A DNA stretch of 64,000 nucleotides from an uncultured Lachnospiraceae bacterium (GCA_910586705.1 CAJUJK010000020.1:1-64000), one strand, 5' to 3'; shown: positions 25,545 to 35,427, counted from the first letter of the stretch. Numbers and translations: made by a program. Notes: generated from the letters alone by a model not told the origin.

Positions 25545-27895
25545 TTCGCCACATATTCTTCTATCCGCACGCTCCCGTTCTTCACACGGACCGTCACCGC
25601 CCCGCCCGCAGGCGTCTGATAAATCCGGCATTCCCGGTCTGCCAGCCGCTTAAGTGTCTCCTTGTGGGGATGCCCGTAAGCATTATCCCGCCCCGCGGAG
25701 ATCAGCGCAATCCGCGGACCGACCATTTCCAGAAAGGGTGCTTGCGTAGAATTTTTCGAGCCGTGGTGCGCGACCTTGAGCAGCGTAATCCGCCCGGCAA
25801 GTCTGCCTGCCCCGCGCATGTCCGACAGTCTCTTTGTCACAAGGCGCTCGCCCTCCCCTTCCAGATCCCCCGTAAAGAGGGCGGAAAAGTTTTCGTAAGT
25901 CAGATAGAGTACGGTGGAACCCGCATTGGCATCTGAGTTTACATAACTTTTATCCGGATGTATGCAGGTTAACATAAGTTTACCATTCTGCAAATGTTCC
26001 CCCTCGCAAAGCAGCCGCACGGGAATATCACAGTCTTTCGCCAGCGCCGCCAGTTCCAGATAATTTTCGTCCCTGCACGCCTTTGCCAGATCGGGCAGAT
26101 ACAGACAGCCGATCCCGATACCCGTCTCGCCGTATGCTTCCATCAACCCCTTAATCCCGCTTATGTGATCCGCATCCGAGTGGGTGACAAACACCGCATC
26201 CAGCCGGCTTACGCCCCGGTATTTTAAAAACGGGGCGATCTGATAAGTCTCCACTTCTTTCCTGTCGGAGCTTCCGCCGTCAATCAGATAATGCCCGCCC
26301 TGCCCGTCCGCCAGATAAATACAGTCGCCCTGCCCGATGTCCAGCATGGTGATCTCGAAGCCCTGCGGCATCCGAAAGCCCAGAAGGACGACTGCGCCGA
26401 TAACCGCACACCAGAAATGTCCCTTTTTTCTTCTTTTCGTCTTCCCCGCCGTCAAAAACACCGCCATCGCCAGAAGTGCAAGATATGCTATAACCTGCCA
26501 ATTCCCGGGACGCCCCATCACCCACCGCCGTCCGGGCAGTCCCAGAACAAACGAGGCGCATTTCTCGTAGAAGGTCAGAATCCACACGCCCGGGACAGCC
26601 GCCAGACGACCAAGCGGCAACACACATGCCGCCGCCCCCATAACTGCAATGCCGCTTAAAAAAAGCGCCCCCATGCAGGGAATCACGATCAGGTTTAAAA
26701 GCACGGAATAGGGCGGAAATTCGTAATAAAAGCACAGATACACAGGAAGGGTGCAGAGGGAAATCCAGCCCCCCGTAAACAGCGCCTGCAAAAAGCGGTT
26801 TCCCACAGGAACGCGGTCGGGCAGCACAGGAAAGTGACGGGACACCGACGGCAGAAACCCGATGCCGCACACTGCGCCGAAGGAGAAGAGGAAACCGCTC
26901 TGCGTCAGATAAAGCGGCTGTTCGACGAGAATCAGAAGGGCTGCCGTCGTCATCGCCGTCAGCAGATCGTAGGTTCTGCCGCACAAATCCGCGCACAGTT
27001 TCATCCCAAACATGACAAACGCCCTGACGATGGATATCCCCATGCCCGTCATCGTGCCATAGCAGTACATCAGCGCCAGAGACAATATGATGTTAACTGG
27101 TTTTGGCACATACATCCGCTGCAAAAGCTTGTGGAATCCCATTCCCAGAATGGACAGATGGAGACCGCTTATCGCCAGAATATGTATGATGCCGTTTTGC
27201 TGGTACAGACTCTTGATCCCCTCATCCAGCGTCGCCTTCTCCCCCAGCAGCATGGCGCCCATGATGGACGCCTCCTTTTCAGGGTAACAGGCGTCAAGAA
27301 GGAGAGACAGATATTCCCGGCAGCGGTAAAGCGTCTCCCGAAAGGCGGAAAAACCGCTGCTTTCCGCCAGACACGACGCCTTTATCAATCTGCCCTGCTG
27401 CCCCGGGACGCGGTAATACGCCGCCGCGTCAAACTCCCCGGGATTCGTAGCCTGGGCAAAGGGTCTGAACTTCCCTTCCACCAAAATAAGACTTCCCATG
27501 GCGGGATTTTCCTCCTGCCCGAGATAGCATAAAATCCCCTCGATTTCTTCCGCGCCCGCAAGACCGAAGCGCTCCCTGTTTTTCCTCAGTAATTTTTCTG
27601 TTTTCTTTACGGAATCTGCAGCGATCGAATTGGAAAATGCTGTGTCAGAATCTGCTAAGATTTGTTTTAGAACGGATACCTGATCCGGTTTCAGAATGAC
27701 GACCTGCTCCAATGTGACCACAAGAACTTCCTCAAAACCGGAAGTCCTGTGCTCCTTCCACTCCACACGACCCACAGCGGCGACCGTCTCCCCGTCGAGA
27801 GCGCCGTAATCCGGCAGTTCGTATGAAAGCAAATTTATTCCTAAGAGCAGAACCATCACAAATGCCAGCCCGAGCAGGCATAATGGTCTGCGCAT
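25541..27895 (-). CDS. comEC: competence protein ComEC/Rec2
   Basis: 784 residues with the standard three parts: an N-terminal OB-like domain (VAAVGRVEWKEH), the competence membrane domain (AISGLHLSILGMGFHKLL, YGTMTGMGISIVRAF) and a C-terminal metallo-beta-lactamase domain (IGQGDCIYLADGQGGHYLIDGG, VTHSDADHISGIKGL, KVAHHGSKNST). ComEC forms the channel that brings single-stranded DNA through the membrane. GGGAGG lies 6 bases before the ATG. Full length and intact; comEA lies upstream in the same strand run. Confidence 0.93.
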   Translation of the reverse strand: MRRPLCLLGLAFVMVLLLGINLLSYELPDYGALDGETVAAVGRVEWKEHRTSGFEEVLVVTLEQVVILKPDQVSVLKQILADSDTAFSNSIAADSVKKTEKLLRKNRERFGLAGAEEIEGILCYLGQEENPAMGSLILVEGKFRPFAQATNPGEFDAAAYYRVPGQQGRLIKASCLAESSGFSAFRETLYRCREYLSLLLDACYPEKEASIMGAMLLGEKATLDEGIKSLYQQNGIIHILAISGLHLSILGMGFHKLLQRMYVPKPVNIILSLALMYCYGTMTGMGISIVRAFVMFGMKLCADLCGRTYDLLTAMTTAALLILVEQPLYLTQSGFLFSFGAVCGIGFLPSVSRHFPVLPDRVPVGNRFLQALFTGGWISLCTLPVYLCFYYEFPPYSVLLNLIVIPCMGALFLSGIAVMGAAACVLPLGRLAAVPGVWILTFYEKCASFVLGLPGRRWVMGRPGNWQVIAYLALLAMAVFLTAGKTKRRKKGHFWCAVIGAVVLLGFRMPQGFEITMLDIGQGDCIYLADGQGGHYLIDGGSSDRKEVETYQIAPFLKYRGVSRLDAVFVTHSDADHISGIKGLMEAYGETGIGIGCLYLPDLAKACRDENYLELAALAKDCDIPVRLLCEGEHLQNGKLMLTCIHPDKSYVNSDANAGSTVLYLTYENFSALFTGDLEGEGERLVTKRLSDMRGAGRLAGRITLLKVAHHGSKNSTQAPFLEMVGPRIALISAGRDNAYGHPHKETLKRLADRECRIYQTPAGGAVTVRVKNGSVRIEEYVAK

Positions 27896-27915
27896 ATTTA
27901 TCCTCCCTGTTTCGT

Positions 27916-28857
27916 CTATCTTTCTAAAATATCAAGATTTCTCTCAAACACATTGTTCAGGCTCATATTTTCCCGGTACGAAATGTTTGACTCCCCGTTT
28001 ACGGCGATCTGCACCCGGTTCACATTGGACAGCTCCACCAGCGAATTGGTGATCGAGTAAATGGTCACATCGGAAGCCACGTTGTAGGGCTGATTGAGGA
28101 AATCGTTATTTAGGTTTACATAACATGTCCCATCTTTCACGGTGACACTCACGATCTTTGTGGTCGGATTGACGGTGGGATACGCCCCCTCGGTCATCGG
28201 TCCTTCCACCACTTTCTCCACCACCAGCTTTTCCAGAGAAATATTGCTGTTGTACACAACGTTGCGGCGATTCTCCTCCACAAGGCACTCCCCCGTCTCG
28301 TTCGCAAAGTAAAGCTTCAGATCCACCTTTTCATAGGCATTGATCTCATTGCCCGCATTCTCAATAAAGGTGTCCGCCGCCATCACGCCGACAACCGTTC
28401 CCACCGCGTCCGTAAGCTGCTCGCCCATGACCGTAAACGCCATGCGCTCCACGCCCGGGATCTGCGTCAGCGTCCTCACGATGGAGGCGCGCACAAGAAT
28501 CTCTCTCGTGCCCCGCAGATTTTTGTAGCTCTCATCGAAATCCAGTGTCAGCAGACCGTTTTCCAGCGTATACCCCTCCACCGAAATCTCTTTTCCAAGC
28601 AGCGTTTCGTATTCCATCTTTTCGGATATATGGGCAAGCTGCTCCAACAATTCCTCCAGCAGAAGCTCTCCGTCCGTGGTGACGCTCACATACTCCCGCT
28701 CCACAATCTTTGTCTCTTCATTGTTTACATAATATATTTTGTAAGACACGCCCTCCTGCGTCTGCTGCCTGTTTCCACAGGCGGTACACAAAAGCAGTCC
28801 CATAACCAGTGCTGCGACGGGGAAAAAATGTCCCGTCCTCTTTATACGATTGTCCAT
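27916..28857 (-). CDS. lipoprotein with two GerMN domains
   Basis: 313 residues. A lipoprotein signal peptide ends in LLLCTACGN with the lipobox Cys near residue 27. Two GerMN-type repeats follow (about 38-160 and 190-305), each with a YYVNNE/LYFANE strand, a LLEELLEQL helix and an L-x-D-F or Y-V-N-L-N-x-D-F core. GerM proteins act in spore peptidoglycan and germination; stand-alone copies next to kinases are common in Clostridia. It follows the histidine kinase gene by 24 bases and precedes comEC. Confidence 0.8.
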   Translation of the reverse strand: MDNRIKRTGHFFPVAALVMGLLLCTACGNRQQTQEGVSYKIYYVNNEETKIVEREYVSVTTDGELLLEELLEQLAHISEKMEYETLLGKEISVEGYTLENGLLTLDFDESYKNLRGTREILVRASIVRTLTQIPGVERMAFTVMGEQLTDAVGTVVGVMAADTFIENAGNEINAYEKVDLKLYFANETGECLVEENRRNVVYNSNISLEKLVVEKVVEGPMTEGAYPTVNPTTKIVSVTVKDGTCYVNLNNDFLNQPYNVASDVTIYSITNSLVELSNVNRVQIAVNGESNISYRENMSLNNVFERNLDILER

Positions 28858-28881
28858 TCCGACTCCTTACACCGAAACCAC

Positions 28882-30351
28882 TTAAACTGCAATATACTTT
28901 AGGGGAATCTTCACCGTAAAATCGGTGCCCTCGCCCTCAATGCTTGCCACCTTGATCGAACCCCTGTGCATGAGGACCGCGCTTTTTGTGATGGCAAGCC
29001 CGAGCCCCGTGCCGCCGATCTCTCTGGAACGGGATTTGTCCACGCGGTAAAACCGCTCATAGATATGTTCCACTGCATCCTCCGGGATGCCCACGCCGGA
29101 GTCCTCCACCTTCACCGTGAAAAACTGGTGGTCGGCGTCCAGCGTCACCTTCACGAATCCGTGTTCTTTGTTATATTTGATCGCATTCTCCACGAGATTG
29201 GAGAGCGCGAGCGTAAGCTTCACCTCGTCCACCGACGCCGTCACGGGGCGCAGGCTCTCATAGACGAGCTGCACATCCCGGCGCTGTGCGATGGGGCGCA
29301 GCCGTCTCATAATCAGTTCCACAAGCGCGTTGATGTCCACCTCCGAAATATTCAGATCAGCCGAAGTCCTGTCCATCTTTACGAGGGAGAGCAGGTCGTT
29401 GATGATCTTATCCTCCCGCTCAATCTCCGCCGCAATGTCGCTCATAAACTCCTGATAAACCGCCAGCGGCACGTCTTTCTGGGTGATCAGGGAATCCGCC
29501 AGCACCTTCATGGACGTGATCGGCGTCCGCAGTTCATGGGACACGTTGGACACAAACTCCTGTCTGGAATCATCCAGCATCTTCATGCGCCCCAGCACCC
29601 GGTTAAAGGCGTCGCCGATATGCTCCGTCTCCAGACAGTCCGTCACGGAAATCGGGTCGTTCGTATAGCCCTCCTGCACCTGATCCAGCGCCGCTATGAT
29701 CTTTTTAAAGGGAGCAAACAGGAACTTGGACACCAGCAGCGTCACCACGAAAATCAGCACGCCCACTATGGACATCAGGATCACCGCCTGATGGTTCAGA
29801 ATATCCATGGTCGCGATGATATTGTCGTTGGATGCGCTCACCAGCATAATGCCCCGCACCAGTTCGATCCGTTCCCCGGCTCCAACCGGCAGATCCGCTT
29901 CCAGCGTCTCCGTGATGGGTATGGTCATCTCGATATAGCCGTTTTCCCTGTCATACCGGCTGGTGACTTCGCCGCCCAGACAGCGGATAACCTCCTCCGA
30001 GATAATCGTTTTCCCCTCGCTGATGCCGTAGGTGTCCTTCACAATCCGAAGATTGGCATCGATGACAAGCACGCGGCCGTCATACAGATTTGAGAGCTGC
30101 TCCAGCTCCGCATTGATGACTTCGGAAGAAGTATCCTGCAGATAATGGTAGTTAATCAGATGATTTGCCAGAATCCTGACCTGCGTGGAAATGTCGGACG
30201 TCCTGACATTTACCGCCCGCTGTTCGTAATTCTGCAGGATCGCATAGCGCATGATAAAGCATGGAATCAGCCCGACGATGAGCAGAATCAGAAAAATGCG
30301 CCCCTTCAGGCTCCTTAAGAATGAAATTTGACGTAAATGTATTTTAAGCAA
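28882..30351 (-). CDS. membrane sensor histidine kinase (WalK/ResE type)
   Basis: About 489 residues from a TTG that overlaps the regulator stop; the start is uncertain. Two membrane helices (approximately 20-38 and 190-215 of the longer frame) enclose an extracellular sensor domain. Then a HAMP domain, the phospho-acceptor FVSNVSHELRTPITSM, and the ATPase boxes LVENAIKYN, VEDSGVGIPED, and GGTGLGLAI. It pairs with the adjacent OmpR-type regulator. The signal is unknown but the domain order is that of cell-envelope sensing kinases. Confidence 0.9.
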   Translation of the reverse strand: MLKIHLRQISFLRSLKGRIFLILLIVGLIPCFIMRYAILQNYEQRAVNVRTSDISTQVRILANHLINYHYLQDTSSEVINAELEQLSNLYDGRVLVIDANLRIVKDTYGISEGKTIISEEVIRCLGGEVTSRYDRENGYIEMTIPITETLEADLPVGAGERIELVRGIMLVSASNDNIIATMDILNHQAVILMSIVGVLIFVVTLLVSKFLFAPFKKIIAALDQVQEGYTNDPISVTDCLETEHIGDAFNRVLGRMKMLDDSRQEFVSNVSHELRTPITSMKVLADSLITQKDVPLAVYQEFMSDIAAEIEREDKIINDLLSLVKMDRTSADLNISEVDINALVELIMRRLRPIAQRRDVQLVYESLRPVTASVDEVKLTLALSNLVENAIKYNKEHGFVKVTLDADHQFFTVKVEDSGVGIPEDAVEHIYERFYRVDKSRSREIGGTGLGLAITKSAVLMHRGSIKVASIEGEGTDFTVKIPLKYIAV

Positions 30352-31033
30352 AGTAGTATCCAACGCCCCACTTCGTCCGCACATACGCGGGTTCTCCGGG
30401 CACTTCCTCTATTTTTTCGCGCAGCCTTCTGATATGTACGTCCACAGTCCGCACATCACCGGGATAATCGCTTCCCCAGACCAGCTTCAGAAGCTCTTCC
30501 CTGCCGTACACCTTTCCGGCGTTCCGCATCAGAAGCTCCAGCACCTCGAACTCTTTTGCCGTCAGGTTGATCTCCCGGTCCCTGATGTACACCCTTCTGC
30601 TCTCGCAGTCAAGGCGCATGTCGCCCCGCTCCACGATTTTAACCGCCTCTTTTTTCTCAGACGCCTGACGGTTCGTCCTGCGCATAATCGCCTTGATTCT
30701 CGCCTTTACTTCCAGAATGTTAAAAGGTTTCGTGATATAGTCGTCCGCGCCGTAGTCAAGCCCGAGAATCTTATCCATGTCATCGCCCTTCGCTGTCAGC
30801 ATGACGATCGGCACATTGGAAAAGCCGCGGATCTGCTGGCACACTTCAAAACCCGTCATTTTGGGCAGCATGACATCGAGGAGGATCATGTCATACGCGT
30901 TCTCCTCCGCCAGCCGCAGGGCCTCCTCCCCGTCGTAGGCGCAGTCCACTTCCATGCCGTCCTGCTCCAGACTGAACCGGATCCCCTTCACAATCAACTT
31001 TTCGTCATCCACTACCAAAACTCTCTGCGCCAT
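30344..31033 (-). CDS. OmpR/WalR-type response regulator
   Basis: 229 residues. Receiver domain with LVVDDEKL, the phospho-acceptor LLDVMLP near residue 53, VMLTAKGD and the conserved Lys in ITKPFN. The C-terminal winged helix (INLTAKEFEVLELLMRNAG, then VDVHIRRLREKIE and TKWGVGYYF) binds DNA. It overlaps the kinase gene by about 8 bases. Likely regulator of envelope or competence-linked genes in the same run. Confidence 0.93.
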   Translation of the reverse strand: MAQRVLVVDDEKLIVKGIRFSLEQDGMEVDCAYDGEEALRLAEENAYDMILLDVMLPKMTGFEVCQQIRGFSNVPIVMLTAKGDDMDKILGLDYGADDYITKPFNILEVKARIKAIMRRTNRQASEKKEAVKIVERGDMRLDCESRRVYIRDREINLTAKEFEVLELLMRNAGKVYGREELLKLVWGSDYPGDVRTVDVHIRRLREKIEEVPGEPAYVRTKWGVGYYFA

Positions 31034-31051
31034 ACTCCCTGCCCCTGCCTT

Positions 31052-31912
31052 CTAGTTTACACTGATGCTGTCCTTTATTTTCTCATACATGCCTTCTTTG
31101 ATGCCGTTTACTTTCATAATGTCTTCCGGCTTCCCGAAAGCGCCGTGGGATTCCCGGTAAGCCGCGATCGCCGCCGCCCTTGTGGCGCCGACGCCCGGAA
31201 TTTCGCAAAGCTCGGCTTCCGACGCGGTGTTGATGTTGATCCGCCCATCCGCTGTCCTTCCCGTATCCGCGCCTTCACCGGCGCTTTTTCCATCCGCAGA
31301 TAAGCCGCCCACAATGCCAAGCTCTTTTTCCCTGCCCGCCTGCACAATACCGTTCTTTTCCAGCGCGCCGTCCTGCGCCGCTCCTGCCGGGGAGACTGTC
31401 TCCCTCTCTTGCACGGCTGCTGCCTCCTCCTGTGTGGGAATCACCAGTTTCACGCCGTCGTCCAGAACCTGCGCTTGGTTTACATAATTTTGCTCCGCGT
31501 TCTCCGCAAAGCCCCCCGCCTGCTGCACCGCCTCGTAGACACGGCTCCCCATCTCCAGTTCATAGACACCGGGCTTGATAACCGCGCCGCAGACATGGAC
31601 GTAAATCACGCCGGACTGCGCCTGCAAAGCAGCTTCCTTTTCGGCTGCGGCAGACATCCCGTATTCCCGGTTCTCACCGTCCGAACCCCACTGGCTGCCC
31701 TCCGTCACACGTTCGGTCTCTCCCGACGTGGGCATCTCTCCCCCGGCATCCTGTGGAAACGCGGACAGATCCTGCACCGCCCCTGCCGCCTCCTCAGACA
31801 ACAGTAAAAGCTCCTCCTTCTTCGTGCAGCCGCACAACAGCAACAACAGGGCGAACGCCAAGCCCGCCTGCCAAATCCTGTCTGTCTTCATTTTTCCTTT
31901 TTTCATATGCAT
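31052..31912 (-). CDS. comEA: competence protein ComEA (lipoprotein, SLBB plus helix-hairpin-helix)
   Basis: 286 residues. A lipobox LLLLCGCTK near residue 28 would anchor it to the membrane. The centre carries a SLBB domain (YVHVCGAVIKPGVYELEMGSR) and the C-terminal 60 residues a double helix-hairpin-helix (INTASEAELCEIPGVGATRA, IMKVNGIKEGMYEKI) that binds DNA. ComEA captures incoming DNA for ComEC. The linker between the domains is long and variable. First gene of the comEA to holA run. Confidence 0.9.
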   Translation of the reverse strand: MHMKKGKMKTDRIWQAGLAFALLLLLCGCTKKEELLLLSEEAAGAVQDLSAFPQDAGGEMPTSGETERVTEGSQWGSDGENREYGMSAAAEKEAALQAQSGVIYVHVCGAVIKPGVYELEMGSRVYEAVQQAGGFAENAEQNYVNQAQVLDDGVKLVIPTQEEAAAVQERETVSPAGAAQDGALEKNGIVQAGREKELGIVGGLSADGKSAGEGADTGRTADGRININTASEAELCEIPGVGATRAAAIAAYRESHGAFGKPEDIMKVNGIKEGMYEKIKDSISVN

Positions 31913-31991
31913 AGTCTCCCTTCCGGGCTTCTTCGCCCTCTGGGAGGTTTCCCGCTATGCGCTGTATTTTTATTGTAAAATAAATCTCAGA

Positions 31992-32423
31992 CTATGTCCA
32001 CTTAAAAATAACGATTCCCGCAATCATCACGCCCGCCCCCAACAGCTTTTTCATCTCAAGGGGCTGCTTCTCCACCCCGAAAAGCCCGAGAACTTCAATG
32101 ACATAGGCGACGATAAGCTGGGCAACCACGATAAACATAACCGACCGCGCGGGGCCGAGCTGCTCCATACTCTTGATCACTGTGTAAGTGATAAAAGTGC
32201 CGATGGCGCCGCCAAACAGCATGTATTTGGGCTCCACCTTTAGGAGCGACGCAAAGGAAGCCCGGTCCGTGGCAAGCCATACGGCAAGGCAGACAAGAAG
32301 CGCCGTAAACTGCACGAAAGCGTTTGCCACCCAGACGCCCGACTGTTTGGTGACCTGCGTGTTAAAGACGCCCTGCACGCTCATCAGTGCGCCGGATAAA
32401 ATAGCGATCCAGAATCCTAACAT
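31992..32423 (-). CDS. DMT-family membrane protein, DUF606/YdcZ type
   Basis: 143 residues with about five membrane helices, the single-domain form of this transporter family. The N-terminal AILSGALMSVQGVFNTQ and the GGAIGTFITY / GPARSVMFIVVAQLIVAYV segments are typical of DUF606. Such half-size proteins act as dimers. Substrate unknown. It lies alone between comEA and the solute-binding protein gene. Confidence 0.8.
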   Translation of the reverse strand: MLGFWIAILSGALMSVQGVFNTQVTKQSGVWVANAFVQFTALLVCLAVWLATDRASFASLLKVEPKYMLFGGAIGTFITYTVIKSMEQLGPARSVMFIVVAQLIVAYVIEVLGLFGVEKQPLEMKKLLGAGVMIAGIVIFKWT

Positions 32424-32478
32424 AATTCCCTCCTGTTATGCAGCCTGTCTATCGCGCTTTCTGACTCTGCCTGTGCGC

Positions 32479-32512
32479 AAAAAAGACAAGCCAGATTACT
32501 CTGTCTTGTCTT
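32479..32512 (-). terminator. intrinsic terminator of the arg/solute-binding region
   Basis: Minus strand: AAGACAAG pairs with CTTGTCTT with an inner AGA/TCT, followed by T-rich sequence. It lies 60 bases after the solute-binding protein stop. Confidence 0.8.
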
Positions 32513-32572
32513 AGGTTGACCATATCAGTCGGTAATTATTCTTATCTGCCATGGGCCCGCGGAAATCCGTTT

Positions 32573-34090
32573 CTATTCCTGCTCCTGCGCTTCTTCGCCT
32601 TCTTCCTCCGTCTCCTCCACAGGAACCGGCACGTCGATATATTCTTCCGTGTAAGCTTCGCCCAGCACCTGCCCCATGATCTGCTCGGACAGCGCCCGAA
32701 GCTCGTCGTTTGCATCCTCGCCTTCCCAGATTCTGGCAAAGGCAATCTCAAGCTGTACCCAGAAATTGCTGGTCTCTATCATTTTCGGCATGGGAACCGA
32801 CCGGGCGTACTCCTCCAGAAACGCCGCCGCGTTCGGGTCATCGTAAGTGTCCCCGTCGCAATGCACAGGCAGTTTTCCTATTCTCGTGTAAAGTTCCTGC
32901 GTGTTGTTCTGCGTCAGATATACCGCGAAGTCGTTTGCCATCTCCTTCTTCGTGGAATAGCCGTTCACGCCGACGCACTGTGTCACGGAGAGGGACGCGG
33001 AGGCAAGCTCCCCGCTCACATCCGGCACTCTGGTCACACCGAACTCATAGGAAAACTCTCCCGCGTCACGCGCTTTCTCAAGTTTCGACAGGGCGTCCGT
33101 AGTCGCCACCGTGTAGACAATCTTTCCGTCCAGAAAATCCTGCAGGACGCCGTCGTAGCTGATTTCCTTTGTATCTATGGAGAAAAACTGGTTCAGGTTC
33201 TGGTACACGCGAAGCGCTTTGATCGCGTTCTCGTTGTAGATGCCGATAGAACCCGCACTGTCGCCGTTTACGCCGCCCACATCAATATAGTTCCCCACAA
33301 TAAAATAATTATAAAAGATATCCGATACGTCCCATTTAAAGACCGCCTCCACCTGCTCCGGCGCGTCGTAAACGTCTGCAAAGGACAAAATTTCATCTAT
33401 CGTCTCGGGAATTGCCTCCTCGATTTTTGCCTCGATCTCCTCTTCGGAAACCTCATGCTCTTCCTGCGTCTCCTGAATCTCCTCCTCGACCTCGCCGCTG
33501 TCCGCCTGCTCCTGCGCATCCTCCGCCAGCGCCTGATCACGCTCCGCCACAATCTGCGCTTTTGCCCACTCTTCCAGATAGGTTCTGTTGTAAAGGAGAC
33601 AGCTCGTCTCATAATAGAAAGGATAGCCGATCTGCTTGTCATTGTACGTCACTGACCGCACCGCCGTTTCCGGCAGCATTTCCTCCATGGACGGCACGCC
33701 CTCCGGCAGCTTTACCTCACATGCGAGACCTGCCAGATACGCCTTTTCCAGAGAATCATTGCTGACTATATACAGATCCGGCACTTCCTCCCCCTGAAGG
33801 GACGCCTGATTGATCGTTTCCAGATACTCCATTCCCGGCGTATATACCGGAACCACACGCACCTCGTCCTGATATTCGCTGTAAGAAACCGCCACGCCGT
33901 TCAAATAGTCCGTAAGCCCTTCATCCGCATACCACAGATACAGGGTTTCACGGTGTTTAAACAAAAAATCCTCCTCCGGCTCTTCCTCTTCTTTCGGAAG
34001 CACAGCCATACCGAGCCTTCCGGCTCCGTAAAGACCGCCCGCGACAAGAGCGAGCACGAGAATCATAAGTAATCTTTTCTTAAATGTCAA
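32573..34090 (-). CDS. membrane-anchored extracellular solute-binding protein (family 1-like)
   Basis: 505 residues. An uncleaved-looking N-terminal membrane helix (about 7-28) replaces the usual lipobox. The exterior part has the binding-protein pattern: LYLWYADEGLTDYLNGV, VPDLYIVSNDSLEKAYLAG, IGYPFYYETSCLLYNRTYLEE, and GIYNENAIKALRVYQNLN. A Glu/Gln-rich insert (about 188-235) is unusual, as is a highly acidic C-terminal tail. No permease or ATPase genes are next to it. It follows argD by 19 bases, so it may be read through from the arg operon. Confidence 0.75.
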   Translation of the reverse strand: MTFKKRLLMILVLALVAGGLYGAGRLGMAVLPKEEEEPEEDFLFKHRETLYLWYADEGLTDYLNGVAVSYSEYQDEVRVVPVYTPGMEYLETINQASLQGEEVPDLYIVSNDSLEKAYLAGLACEVKLPEGVPSMEEMLPETAVRSVTYNDKQIGYPFYYETSCLLYNRTYLEEWAKAQIVAERDQALAEDAQEQADSGEVEEEIQETQEEHEVSEEEIEAKIEEAIPETIDEILSFADVYDAPEQVEAVFKWDVSDIFYNYFIVGNYIDVGGVNGDSAGSIGIYNENAIKALRVYQNLNQFFSIDTKEISYDGVLQDFLDGKIVYTVATTDALSKLEKARDAGEFSYEFGVTRVPDVSGELASASLSVTQCVGVNGYSTKKEMANDFAVYLTQNNTQELYTRIGKLPVHCDGDTYDDPNAAAFLEEYARSVPMPKMIETSNFWVQLEIAFARIWEGEDANDELRALSEQIMGQVLGEAYTEEYIDVPVPVEETEEEGEEAQEQE

Positions 34091-34109
34091 TGCCGTTCTC
34101 CTTATATTC

Positions 34110-35303
34110 TCACCCTATGCTCTGACGCAAAATTGTTATCATGTCGTCCACATTTTCCTCCGTGATAACAAGCGGCGGCACAAAGCGGATAATGCTCGTC
34201 CCTGCATTGATCAGCACAAGACCTCTCTCCATCGCCCCCTTGATGATATCCCCCACAGGGCGGTCAAATACAAGCCCCTGCATCAGACCCGCACCGCGCC
34301 TTGTCTCCACACAGGAAAACTCTGCGACAATTTCATCCAGACGCTTCTCCAGATACGCCCCTACCCTGTTTACGTTGGCGAGCACATCCTGCTCTTTAAA
34401 CAGGTCGATCACTTTGCTGACCGCCGCGCACGCCAGAGGATTGCCCCCGTAAGTGGTGCCGTGGTCACCGGCGACAAGGGAATTTGCGCCCACTTTCTCC
34501 GTCATCAGAAACGCGCCCACAGGCACGCCGCAGCCGAGCGCCTTCGCCGTCGTCATCACATCCGGTCTGACACCGCAGCGCTGCCACGCGAACATCTCCC
34601 CGGTGCGCCCCATGCCGCACTGAATCTCATCCAGCATCATCAGGATGTCCCTCTCGTCGCAGAGCGCCCTGACTTTTTGCATAAATTCCTCCGTGGCAGG
34701 ATAGATGCCGCCCTCTCCCTGCACGGTCTCAAAAAGAATCGCACAGGTCTTGTCCGTCACCTGCGCCATCACACTGTCAAAATCGTTCAGATCAGCGAAA
34801 CGGATGTTGCCGATCATGGGTTCAAAAGCTTCCCGGTAATGCGGATTTCCCGTCACGGAAAGCGCGCCCATGGTGCGCCCGTGGAAGGAGTGGTTCATGG
34901 CAATGATCTCGTGGTCTGTTTTCCCGTCCTTCAGGTACGCGTACTTGCGCGCCGTCTTGATGGCGCCCTCTATCGCCTCCGCACCGCTGTTGGTAAAGAA
35001 AACCCGGTCCATGCCGGAAATCTCTTTGAGTTTTTTCGCCGCCTCGATGGCAGGCGCATTGTAATAGTAGTTCGAGGTGTGGATGATCTTGTCAATCTGG
35101 CTTTTCAGCGCGTCGTTGTACGCCTCGTTGTGATATCCCAGCGCGAACACCGCGATGCCCGACACAAAATCCAGATACTTCTTTCCGTCCATATCGTAGA
35201 GGTACACGCCCTCTCCCCTGTCAAACACCACCTGATAGCGGTTGTATGTGTGAAGCAGCGCCTGCTCCGCCTCGTCTATATACTGCTGCATTTCTGCACT
35301 CAT
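34110..35303 (-). CDS. argD: acetylornithine aminotransferase
   Basis: 397 residues. PLP enzyme of arginine synthesis; transfers an amino group from glutamate to N-acetylglutamate semialdehyde. Class III aminotransferase motifs: FFTNSGAEAIEGAIK, NHSFHGRTMGALSVTG, LMMLDEIQCGMGRTG, and the PLP lysine in TTAKALGCGVPVGAF. The last gene of the argJ-argB-argD set, 124 bases after argB with a possible internal promoter. Confidence 0.94.
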   Translation of the reverse strand: MSAEMQQYIDEAEQALLHTYNRYQVVFDRGEGVYLYDMDGKKYLDFVSGIAVFALGYHNEAYNDALKSQIDKIIHTSNYYYNAPAIEAAKKLKEISGMDRVFFTNSGAEAIEGAIKTARKYAYLKDGKTDHEIIAMNHSFHGRTMGALSVTGNPHYREAFEPMIGNIRFADLNDFDSVMAQVTDKTCAILFETVQGEGGIYPATEEFMQKVRALCDERDILMMLDEIQCGMGRTGEMFAWQRCGVRPDVMTTAKALGCGVPVGAFLMTEKVGANSLVAGDHGTTYGGNPLACAAVSKVIDLFKEQDVLANVNRVGAYLEKRLDEIVAEFSCVETRRGAGLMQGLVFDRPVGDIIKGAMERGLVLINAGTSIIRFVPPLVITEENVDDMITILRQSIG

Positions 35304-35363
35304 TTTTCTGCCTTCTTTCCATCATATTTACATATTGCGAAACACTTCTCAACGCCACAATAA

Positions 35364-35399
35364 TTGTGCAAATAGTATAACCTTATGCTATTTGTGCAA
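35364..35399 (-). promoter_or_regulatory. inverted repeat and -10 box before argD
   Basis: The arms TTGTGCAAATAG and CTATTTGTGCAA match as an inverted repeat except for two bases in each arm, and TTGCACAA also recurs as a direct repeat. On the minus strand TATACT (35374-35379) overlaps one arm. Probably an operator or internal promoter of argD; the regulator is not known. Confidence 0.45.
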
Positions 35400-35427
35400 T
35401 TTCGACAACGAAAATGGCGCTTCGCAA

